Shown: piece after piece, positions 21,353 to 32,203 of the stretch | Position numbering within the stretch: the first letter of the stretch is position 1 | How the letters are laid out: each line of letters starts with the position of its first letter | Assembly: GCF_013426205.1 (NCBI RefSeq) | Contig: NC_089427.1 | Location: 62,001-126,000 of the forward strand | Direction: 5' to 3' | Origin: Metarhizium brunneum | Lineage: Eukaryota; Ascomycota; Sordariomycetes; Hypocreales; Clavicipitaceae | Length of the DNA: 64,000 bases | The notes under the pieces: generated by a model | The model's database searches: none | Seen by the model: the letters and a program-made list of their open reading frames with translations, nothing else | What the model was told of the DNA's origin: nothing | Program-made: the position numbers and the translations under genes

Positions 21353-24300
21353 ATTAAAAGCTTTTATTTAAATAATTATTATATTACTTTAAATAATATT
21401 TAATAATTATTAAAATAATACTTATAATACTTATTTTATTTAAAATACTTATATTATTAATATTTTAAAAATCTTAAAGCCTTAAATTTTAAAACTTTAT
21501 AATTAAACTTATATAATTATATTAATAAATTAAATAATTTAACCTTAAATATTAAATATTTATATTAAAATAAAAAAACTTAAAAGAAATTATTAAGCTT
21601 AAAATATTAAAATTTTATAATAATAACCTAAAAATACTTTAAGAATTTTTAATTTAACTTAAAGTATATTATTAATTTTACTTAAATAAATTAATTAATA
21701 TATAAATAAAAATATTATATATTAAAAAATATATAATAAGTATTATACTTATATAATTTAAATTAATTATATAAAATTATTTTATTAATATAAAAAATAA
21801 TTAAAAAAATAAAATAAAAAAAATATTTATTAATTATAAAAAATTTAAAAAAATAATTAAAAAAATATTTAAATTAATTAATAAAATAAAAATTATAATT
21901 ATTTATATAAATTAACTTAAATAAAAAGAATTTATATTAAATTATATAATATATTTTAAATAAGTTATTTTAATATTAAACTAAAAAAATAAGCTATTTA
22001 TATTAGCTTTTTTTAAAAAATTAAAAAAAGAAATTAAAAATAAATTATATAAAAAAAATATATTAAATAACTTTTTAAATTATATAATAATAATAATTTA
22101 AATTAATAATAAATAATATTAATAATATATATAAAAGTAATAAAAAAAAAATCTAAAACTTTATTAAAAAAAAATAATAATAAATAAACTAAAAAAAAAA
22201 ATAAAAAAAACCTATTATTTATAATTATACTTTTAACTTTAAATAAATAAAGCTTAATATTATTAAAAAAAATAATAAGAAAAAAAAAATATTATAATTA
22301 TAAAAAACTAAAATATTTTATTAATAAATATAAAAAACCTAAAAAAAAATAAAAGCTAATATTAAAAAAAAGTAAAAAATAATTTAATATTATTAATTAA
22401 TAAAAAAATAAAATTATTAAATTAAAAATAAAATATAAAAACTTTAATTAAACTTTTTATTATAATAATAATTATTATATTTATATAAATAATAAATAAA
22501 AAAAAAATAATTTTTAAAAAAACTAAAAAAATTAAAAAAAAAATTATAAACTTTATAAAAAATAAGTTATAAATAATTAAATAATTAATATAAAAAAAAT
22601 TAAATAAATAATTAATAAAAAAAAAAACTTTTATAATAATAAAATAAAAAAAACCCTTTATAATAAGGGGGAAAACTATAATATAAAGCTACTTTTTATT
22701 AACTAGCTTTATAATATTCTTTTTAATTCTTCCTTTTATTTCTTTTTTTTTTTTTACTTTTTTAGTTATTTTATTAAGTTTATTAACTTTTTTAATATTT
22801 TTAGCTTTTAATAATATATTTTTTTTCTTATTAATATTTTTTATAATAATAGCCTTTTTATTACCTTTTTAAGCTTATTAGCTTTAATTCTTAAAGTTAT
22901 AATAAGTAACTTATTTATATTAGGCTTATTACTTTTTTTAGTACTAGTTATAGTTATAATAAAGTACTTAAGCCGCTCTTATTTTATAGGAGCTTATATT
23001 AACAGGTTTCTTTTCTAGGTTATTAATTGCCGACCAAGTCTGATATCAGCAAGTAAGAAGCTATAGTGCTTTAGGGAGCAATATAAAGCCAGAAACCTAT
23101 AAGTAGCTGCTTTATAAAGTAATTTATTTAAATTAATATAATATATAAAGGCAAAATAAAGTAATTATAAGGAAAATAATAGGCTTTATAAAAGTTAAGA
23201 CTTTATTAATTTATATTATATTAAATTACTTTAAGTTTTTTAGGGTATAACTTATATAATTATAAGTTATTATTATTATTATATATATTTTTAATATATA
23301 AAGTTATAAGCTTTTACTAGTATATAAGGTTATAAATCACCTTTTAAGCTAATAAATTTAATATATTATAACATGTGTACTATTTTTTAAATTATATATT
23401 ACTATTAAATTAGCTAGGTATAGCTATTAATTATATTACTAGTAGGTTCTAGTAATTAATTAGCCTTTTTTTTATTTTTTTTATTATAATTTAATAAAAT
23501 AAAAAAAATTTTATAAACTAAAAGTATTAAAATATTTAAATAAAAATTTATATTAAAAAATTCTTAATTAAGTATAATAATAAGTAAAAATAAAAAAAAT
23601 TTAAAAAAAATAATAATATAAAAAAAAATAAAATATATAAATTTTTATTTTTTTAAATAAACTAAAAAATAAAAAAAAAAAATAAGTATTAATAATAATA
23701 ATATAATTCTAAATACTTTAAAAGTATTTAAAAATAAATAAAATAAAAAAAAAATACTAATAAAGCTAATAATTATATAAAAATAAGCTATATAATAATA
23801 TTTTTTTATATTAATAAAAAATATTTTATAATTTTTATTATTATAATAAATATTATTATAATATTAAAAAACCTAATATTATAATACTTAAAAAAAAAAA
23901 AAAATTTTTAAACTTTTATTAAAATATAAAAATTATATATAATTAATATAAGTATTATATATATTTATAATATATTAAATATATTTTATAATTAAAGTAT
24001 AATTAAATATATTTTTAATTAAAATAAAAAAATATTTAATTAATATATTATATTTTAAATAAAAATTTTTAAAATAAAAAATAAAAATAATTAATAATAA
24101 TTACATAATAATTTTAAAACTTAATTTAAATATATTTATTAAATATTAAGCTTATATAAATTTTATAAATATATATAAATTAAATATATATTAATTATAT
24201 ATATATAAAAAAAAATATTAATATATAAAAAAAAATTATTATTTAAGTTATTTTAATATAAAATAAAAAATTATATAATATACTTATTATTAAATTACTT

Positions 24301-27300
24301 AAAATATATAATAAATAAAGCTAAAAAATAATATAAGTAATAATATAAAATATTAATAATATATAAATAAATATAATAAATATTAAATATACTTAAATAA
24401 AAAAATTTTAAAAAAATTATAAAATTAATATATTATAATAAATAAAAGCTAAATAAATAATATTATAAATAAAAATTTAACTTTAAATATAATAAAAAAT
24501 ATATAATAAATTATAATAATTTAAAATATAAAAAATATAAAAAAATAAAAAATTAAATTTATAATTACTTATATTAAATATTTAATAATAAGTTTTACTT
24601 TAAGTATTTATAAAATAAAATTAAATTTATAAAATAATATTAAAAAATAAAATAATAAATTATAAAAAATTTATTTTAAAAAACTTAAAAAATAAAATAT
24701 ATTATTTATAAAAAAATTATAAATTAATATAAAAAAAAAATACTAATAACTTTTAATATAATTTAAAATAAATAAAATAATAAAATAATATTAAATATTA
24801 AAATTATAAAATATTATATTTATATACTTATAAATAATAATATAATAAGTAATTATATTTTACTTAAAATTATTAATTATTATTAATTATTATAAAAATA
24901 TAAAAAAATATTATATAAGTTAATTAATATTAAAAAAAAACTTTTTATTTATAATAATAAAATTATTAATTAAAAAACTAATTATTTTAAAGTATAAATT
25001 TAAAGTTATTTAAAAGTAATTTAACTTAATATTATAAATATATTAAAATATAATCTAATATTAAAGTATTTATAATTATAAAAAAGTAATTTATTAATTA
25101 ATTAAAAAATAAGTTAATTAAAGTAAAATAAAATTTTAAGTTAATAAAATTAATAAAATTTAAAAAAAAAAAAATTTTTTTATTATAATTTAACTTATAA
25201 ATAAAATTTTTAAAAAAAAAACTTTTAAGTAAATTATTTAAAAACTAATAATAATAAATAAATAATATAAAAATAATAAATATAAAAAAATAATAATTAA
25301 ATTTATTATAATAATCTTAATAATATTATAAACTAAAATATAAATAATAATAAATAATAAAAAAATAAAAGCTAAAATCTAAAAAATTATTATTATTTTA
25401 AGAAAAAACCTTATAAATATAAATAAAAAACTTAAAAAAAATAAAAATAATAAAAATAATAAAAACCTAATAATAAAAAAAAAAAAACTTAAAAATATTC
25501 TTAAGAAATACTAAAAATATAAAATATTATTTATAAAAAAATTAAAAATTAAATTACTTAAATATAATTAATAAAATTATAAAATTAAATTAATAAATAA
25601 AAAGTTAATAATATTTTATAAAATTTATAATTTAAATATAAAAAAACTTAAAATATTATAAAAATATATTAATAAAATATTAATAAAAAGCTATATTAAA
25701 GTATTAATATTAAAAGCTAAATACTTAATTATATTTATTTTAAAAAAAAATAAAAAATTATAATTAATAATAAATTATTAATAATTAAATATAATTATTA
25801 TAAAAAATAAAATATTATTATTATTATTATTAAAATTATAAAACTAATTATATAATATAAATTAATTTATTATAATAAACCTAAAAAAAATATATAACTT
25901 AATTTAAATAAAAAAGAATTATAAATAAATAATAGTTTTTAAAATAAAATTTAAATTATTTAAATATTTAATAATATTAATAAAGCTTATTAATATATTA
26001 ATAATATTTTAAAAAATAATTAATAATATATTATAAAAATATTTAAATAACTTTATAATAATATATTTTAATAATATATTAATTTTCTTAAAAACCTTAA
26101 AAAACTATAAAAAATATATATATATAATATTAAAAATATTATAAAATATTAAATTATTATTTAAATTAATAAAATATAAATTTTATATATAAAAAGTAAA
26201 TTTTTTAAAATATATAATATAATTAAATAAAATATAAATAAAAAAAATTAAAATTAAAATAATAAAAAACTAATTAATATTAAAAAATATTAAGAATATA
26301 TAAAGCTTTAAAAGTTTTATAAATTATTATAAAAAATTTATTAAAAGTTATAATAAAATTATAATACTTTTAAATAAATTTATTAAAAAAAATAAGTAAT
26401 AAAATTAAAATAATAAAATATAATATATTTTTAATAAAATTAAAAAACTTATTATATTTAAACTTATTTTAAAAACTTTTAACTTAAAAAAAAAATAAAA
26501 TTAAAAACTAATTTATTAAATTTTACTTTAAAAATATAAATTAAATAAAAAAATAATAATAATAAATTATATTTTATTATATTTTACTTAAAAAAACTTT
26601 ATAAAATAAAATTTAATTATTTTATTTATAATAAAAAATTCTTAATAATTATTAATACTTTTAAGAAATTTAAATATTACTTTATAAAAAGTAAATATAA
26701 AATTAAAATATATATTAATTATAAAAATATTTTTTATTTTATAATAATATAATAATTAAATAAATAATAAATTTAATAAATTAAATATTTTTTAGAATTT
26801 AATTATAAAATTATTTATTAAAAAAAATTTAAAAATAAATAAATAAATATTTTAAGTTAAAAAAATAATTATAATATAAAAGTATTTATAATAATAAAAT
26901 AACTTTTTAAAATTAATATAAATAATAATTTTTAATAAAAATAATTAAATATTATATTAAAAGTATAAAATAAAAACTTAATATATAAAAAAATCTAATA
27001 ATAAATAAAAAAAAAATTAGGTTTATAAATATATTAAAAAAATATTTTATAAAACCTAGAATTATTTTAAAATATTATAAAAAAACCTAAATACTTTTAA
27101 AGTTATAAAAAAAATATATTAAAAAAATATATAAATATTTAGTTTATAAATATTAAAAAATCTATAAAATATTAAATAAAATATAATAATAATATAATTT
27201 TTTAAGAATTAAAAAAATAATTAAAAAAATTATTAATAAATATATATAATATAAAAAAAATAAAACTTTATAATATAAGTTATATAAAAAATTATAATTA

Positions 27301-29100
27301 TTATTAATATTAATATAATTATAAAAATTAATAGCTTTTAATTATATTATAAAACTATTAATATTAAAAAAATTAATAATTAATATAAAATATAATAATA
27401 TATTTATAATTATAAATAAACTTATAAAATATAAATACTTTTTATTATATAAAAAAGTAAATAATATAAAAAAACTTATATATATATTTTTATAAATAAT
27501 AATAAGTAATTATAAATTATTAAAAAAAATTATATTAAATAAAAAAAATATATTTACTTTTAAATTTTAATAAGTATTTATAATATAACTTAAAATAAAT
27601 TATAAGTTAAATATTATATATTATTTATAAATAAATAAATAAATAAAAAAATTAAATTAAATACTTAAATAATATTTATAATATTATATTAATTATTAAT
27701 AAAATAATTAAATTAAATAATTACTTATAATATAATTAGCTTATAATAACTTAATATTAGAATTAATAAAGTAAATATTAGCTTATATTAATTATAAATT
27801 TAACCTTAAAATATTTTAAATATAATATAAAAAATTATAAATAAAATAAATAATATTATAAGTAAATAAACTAAAAAAATTATATAAAAAATATAATATA
27901 AATTAAAATTTATATAAAATAAAATAATATAATATTATAATTATAAAAAATTAAAAAAATTAATTTTTAAAAAAAAAATATAATTTATTTATTTTAATAA
28001 AATATTAAAATAATATAATTAAATAATAAATTAAATTATAAAAAATTAGAATTATTTATTATTAAAAAATAAATATTAATAAATAATTATAAACTTTTAT
28101 TATTAAAAACTATAAAAAATTATTTTATAATATATATTTTACTTTTTAAAAAAATATTAAATAATATATTAATAAAAAAAAATATTAAAGTTATAAATAA
28201 AATAAAATATAAAATAAAATAAATTTTAAATATAAAAATAAAAAATAAAATATATTAATATTTTATTAAATAAAAAAACTATAAAAATAAGAAAAATATA
28301 TAAAAATTTATAAAATACTTAAAAAATTATTAATACTTATTATAATAGTATTATTAATAGCTTATAACTTAATATTAAGTAAAATATTTTAGTTTAAAAT
28401 ATTAAAAGTATTTTAATTTTAAGTATTTTAAATAGTTTTAAACTTTTATTATTAAACTTATTTTAATTTATACTTTTAAGCTTTTTTTTTTTTTTTTTTA
28501 ATTTATATTTTTTTTTTTTTAAAAAAATAAAGTTATAATAAGCTATTTTTAAACTTTTCTTATATAAATAATAATATATATACTAAAAATATATTAAATA
28601 ATTTAAGGTTTTATTTATTTTTAATTAAGCTTTATAATACCTTTTAATTAATAATTTTTTTATTATTTTCTTCTTTTTTTTAAGCTAATAAAATTTCTTA
28701 ATAATATAATTTATTAAAATATATTAATAATATATATTATAATAAAAAAATTTTATATATATAATTTATTATAAAAATATAAAAATTATTATAAAAATAA
28801 CCTAAAAAATAATAAAAAATATAATAATTAATACTTTTAATAATTTAATAAAAACTTTTTTTTTTAAAATAATAATTATAAAATAATACTTTAAAATCTT
28901 ATTTATAAATAAAAATAATAATTATAATATAATTAATAATAAAATAAAATCTTTTAGGTTTTTTTATATAATTAAATATAATAAAAAAAAATATTATAAG
29001 AAAGTAAAATACTTATAATTAATAAAAAAAAAAATAAATAAAACTATTTATAAAATAAAGCTTAGATTTTAAAAGTAAAATTATAAGAAAAAAAATATTA
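21353..29100. mobile_element. Internal region of a degenerate LTR-type element, with nested repeat
   Basis: These 7.7 kb between the two direct repeats are of the size expected for a gypsy- or copia-like internal domain. No reverse transcriptase, integrase or other motif survives the A/T conversion, so the class is inferred only from the LTR-like geometry. A second repeat (22650-23480) is nested within it. Confidence 0.5.
22650..23480 (+). repeat. Dispersed repeat R1, copy 1
   Basis: About 830 bp whose reverse complement recurs at about 46690-47530. Shared landmarks are the aaaccctttataata...gggga segment, a tract corresponding to tgccgaccaagtctgatatc, and the end tactagtaggttctagtaat followed by T-rich sequence. 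This copy keeps some G/C (22965-23100) inside an otherwise A/T block. The repeat class is unknown to me. Confidence 0.65.
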
Positions 29101-29547
29101 TATTATAACCTAATTATAAGCTATAATATAAATTATAAATTAAGCTAGTTATATAAGCTATAAAATAATATAAGTATAATAAGTAATAAATTAATAATTA
29201 AAATAAGCTATTAATAAGAAAAAGTTTATTAATTATTTAATAAACTTTAAATAAATTAATAATATATATATAATTATAATTTATTAGAACTTTAATAAAT
29301 AATAAGTAAATATTATAATATATAAAACCCTTAAATTTACTTTATAAATAAACTTTAGCTTTTTAGCTTTTAATATAAATTATTATATTAAATAAGCTTT
29401 ATTTATAACTTTTTAACTTTAATTACTTAGTTATAATTTATAACCTATTATTAATATAATAACTAACTGCTTAGATTAACTGCCTTAATTATTTTACTAA
29501 TATAAACTATAACTAGTTTATCCCTTAGGAACCTTAGCTATTATATC
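29101..29547 (+). repeat. Right LTR-like direct repeat
   Basis: Partner of 20906-21352. It keeps C and G at its outer right end (about 29460-29547) and is A/T-saturated at its inner left end, the mirror image of the left copy. Confidence 0.7.
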
Positions 29548-30029
29548 TAGTTATAGTATAATAAACTAGCTATACCTACTTCTATATATATATATTACTT
29601 AAAAGTAAAAATAAACTTTAAAAAAAAAAGAAAAAAAAAGTTTTCTTTTCTTATTATACTTTATATTAATCTAATATTTAATTATATAAAATTTAAATTA
29701 GCTTTATATAAAAGCTAACTTAAACCGGCTTTATAAGAGAGCTAACCTAAACCTAAGCCTCAAGCTCGAGTTTATAACAAATAGTACTTGAATGATTTTT
29801 ATCTCTTGTTTATTTTCCTACTAATTTTTTAAGCAAATAAACACCTTATAAAATATTATAAAATATACTCTATATAATAAGTTTTACTCTTATTACTATT
29901 ACTTTACTAAATAAAAATTAATATAAAATATTAAGCTAGTACTTAAATTTATATATTATATTTTATTAATTTTAACTTAATATTAATATTATATTAAATT
30001 ATAATTAGAATTAAGGTTAAAAAATAAAA

Positions 30030-30049
30030 CCTAATTCCGGGCATCACGC
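30030..30049 (-). repeat. Right terminal inverted repeat of the A/T block
   Basis: The reverse complement reads gcgtgatgcccggaattagg and pairs with 20740-20759. Normal base composition resumes immediately outside it. Confidence 0.65.
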
Positions 30050-30276
30050 CCTTTGATTGTTGATGTTAGGTCAGCCACAATATATTTTCCCAAGCACAGA
30101 GGGAACCACACACCCCGAGCTCACAAATACACCGCCTACTCACTACCCTATTCTTGTCCATTTTTCTATCCACAGATCTCTGATCAAAGCATCACTCAAC
30201 GTATAATCCAATATTCCGTGACCGGTCCCGGACGGCAGAAATATCAATAACCAAGACTCTTGAGATTGTGGCAAGA

Positions 30277-31578
30277 ATGCCGCGACCCGGCCAAGACGGG
30301 CTAGAATGGAAAGAGACACTGTTTGACCTCGTGCCGCAATGGACGCGAGACGTTTCCATCACTGCGATTGAAAGCGTATGTCGCCAGCAATTGAACATAC
30401 TCCCCAAAGATTCCTGTACCATCGCCTTTCACGCATGCGGCTTGTTCAATAAACTCTACTTGGTCAAATGTACCAGAGGCCCTCTCATAATGCGTGTCTC
30501 GCTTCCGGTATATCCACGGTACAAGACGCGCGCTGAGGTAGCCACCTTGCGGTGGGTGTCAGAGAACACCAAGGTCCTGGTCCCCAAGGTGTTTAGTTTT
30601 GATGACAGCAACGACAATGAGATTGGGTACGAGTGGATCCTCATGGAACTTGTGGAGGGCACATCGGCATCTAGACGGTGGCGGACCATGTCGATGGAGC
30701 AAAAGGTGGCGCTTACGAAGCAGATTGCGGCCTACCAGGTGGAGTTGTCGGGAGTTGGGAAGCTGGGGTCCATATTCAGGAGCATAGGGACTTTAAGTAC
30801 GAGCGAGGTCCGACAAAAAACAGGCGTTGGAGATGCGGAAAAAGTTGTCCCTGGCCTACTGGTATCCAGTAACTTCTTTATGGGCGATCACCTTCATTAC
30901 GATATTGCGCGGGGTCCCTTCCGCTCTAGCCATGACTGGCTGAGCGCCGAGTTGAATATTATCCTCATGCACAAGACAGCAGTTCTCGAAAAGACGGAGG
31001 ATGAAGACGCCAAGGAAGACGCCGAGACGGTCTTGCTAGTAGCAAGAAAACTTCACTCTCTTGTTCCCAAGGTTTTCCCCCCGCATGTAGACGAGCCGGA
31101 GACAACAGGACTCTACCACCATGACCTCCATCTAAACAACATCCTAGTAAACGAAAAAGGCGAAATCACGGCCATTTTGGACTGGGAATGCGTCTCGGCA
31201 TTGCCCCTCTGGATGTTCACCAAGGTTCCTAAGTTTCTTGACGGGCCAGTTCGGGAGGAGAAGCCGCAGCGGGATATGTATGCGGATGAAATACCCAAAG
31301 CGTCTGCCGTCGCAGCTAGAAAGCGTAATAAGCCGGACTACTTGGACAGCGATGGCAAGAATGAGCTGTATTATATTCACAGGATGGAATACGAGCTAAC
31401 AAAGCTGCGGAAAGTCTACGAGGGCAGGCTGAAGGACTTGTGGCCGGAGTGGCCTTATAAGGAGAGCTATGTGAAGATTGACTTCTTCCAGGCAATCTCG
31501 CAATGTGACGGGATATGGGTGAAGAAAGCGCGCGGATGGGCCGAGTATATGGAAAAGACGATGTGCTCTTTGCGATAA
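30277..31578 (+). CDS. Aminoglycoside-phosphotransferase-family (APH) kinase-like protein (433 aa)
   Basis: One intact frame. An upstream in-frame GTG at 30268 is not a eukaryotic start, so the ATG at 30277 (MPRPGQDGLEW) is chosen. Kinase-fold landmarks are a nucleotide-binding region with LYLVKC...LIMRVSLPV, the hinge WILMELVEGTS, the catalytic loop YHHDLHLNNILV (Asp283) and the metal-binding AILDWEC (Asp302). This is the fungal APH/ChoK-like family (PF01636), much expanded in ascomycetes. Its substrates are unknown, so antibiotic resistance should not be assumed. The gene starts only about 230 bp from the A/T block yet has normal codon composition, suggesting it escaped the mutation that hit the block. 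Confidence 0.85.
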   Translation: MPRPGQDGLEWKETLFDLVPQWTRDVSITAIESVCRQQLNILPKDSCTIAFHACGLFNKLYLVKCTRGPLIMRVSLPVYPRYKTRAEVATLRWVSENTKVLVPKVFSFDDSNDNEIGYEWILMELVEGTSASRRWRTMSMEQKVALTKQIAAYQVELSGVGKLGSIFRSIGTLSTSEVRQKTGVGDAEKVVPGLLVSSNFFMGDHLHYDIARGPFRSSHDWLSAELNIILMHKTAVLEKTEDEDAKEDAETVLLVARKLHSLVPKVFPPHVDEPETTGLYHHDLHLNNILVNEKGEITAILDWECVSALPLWMFTKVPKFLDGPVREEKPQRDMYADEIPKASAVAARKRNKPDYLDSDGKNELYYIHRMEYELTKLRKVYEGRLKDLWPEWPYKESYVKIDFFQAISQCDGIWVKKARGWAEYMEKTMCSLR

Positions 31579-32203
31579 GAGTACGCACTGGAATTTAGGC
31601 CATGGAAAACCTCGTCCCGCTTAATGCTAAGGCTTGTGGGATGCTCCTGAACTATTTTCCAGGATGGCCCGTGTATTATAGTACGGCTGGATAGCAAATA
31701 TATATAATCTCGATATATAAGCCGTGGTAAACTAAGCCCGCTTTCGACAGATACATAACGCTGGCGGCGCTGACCCGAAGTCGGATCGCGTACTGTACAT
31801 GGTGATTTGCTTTCTCTTTCTCTCTCCGACTCTTTTCTCTTTTCTTTTCTTCTCTTCTCTTTTTTTTTTCTTTCTTTTTTTAGACGTCCTTGACCTTTAT
31901 ACCATATCCTGGCTCCGTAAATGCAAAGAAACGAGGGACCTGCGGCCCCCCCTACCCCCCGCAGCTAGGATGCCAGCGCAAGCTTATCAACATCACGAAA
32001 CACCTTTCTTTGTATTTCTATTTTCATGTATTATTATATTTGACATAATATATAAGTCTACTAATTTACAAGCACTTGAGTGTGCGCAGGTTCTAATCCC
32101 TTTCCCTATCTTTTATACTTTAGCTCACTTTAGTTGTAGGTTAACTTAGATTAAACAGCGTCTTATAATTGTAGAGAGTTTCTCAACTCAAGATATGGCA
32201 TTT
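31579..32203. other. Intergenic with long polypyrimidine tract
   Basis: About 0.6 kb with no gene. A nearly pure C/T tract of about 60 bases occupies 31820-31881 and ends in TTTTTAG. The last 200 bases before the PKS-A stop are A+T-rich. Confidence 0.5.

Larger units (their letters stand above)
20740..30049. mobile_element. 9.3-kb A/T-saturated (RIP-like) mobile-element block with terminal inverted repeats
   Basis: Nearly every base between about 20.93 and 29.75 kb is A or T, with only scattered C and G and no usable frame in any direction. Such composition is the end state of repeat-induced point mutation (C-to-T, mainly CpA). The outer borders are a 20-bp inverted pair differing at one base: gcgtgattcccggaattagg at 20740-20759 and its complement at 30030-30049. 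The left end also has a subterminal foldback (AGGGTC...GACCCT, about 20757-20790). Inside lie an LTR-like pair and another repeat, so the block may be a DNA element with nested insertions. The superfamily cannot be read because coding content is erased. Confidence 0.75.

Noticed and set aside
22738..22760. T-rich runs (also near 28484) as poly(A) tails of retroposons
   Set aside because: The surrounding sequence is uniformly A/T-saturated, so homopolymer runs are expected and give no evidence of a tail.
31799..32149. 116-codon plus-strand open frame rich in Phe/Leu/Ser
   Set aside because: It translates a polypyrimidine tract. Low complexity, no conserved features.
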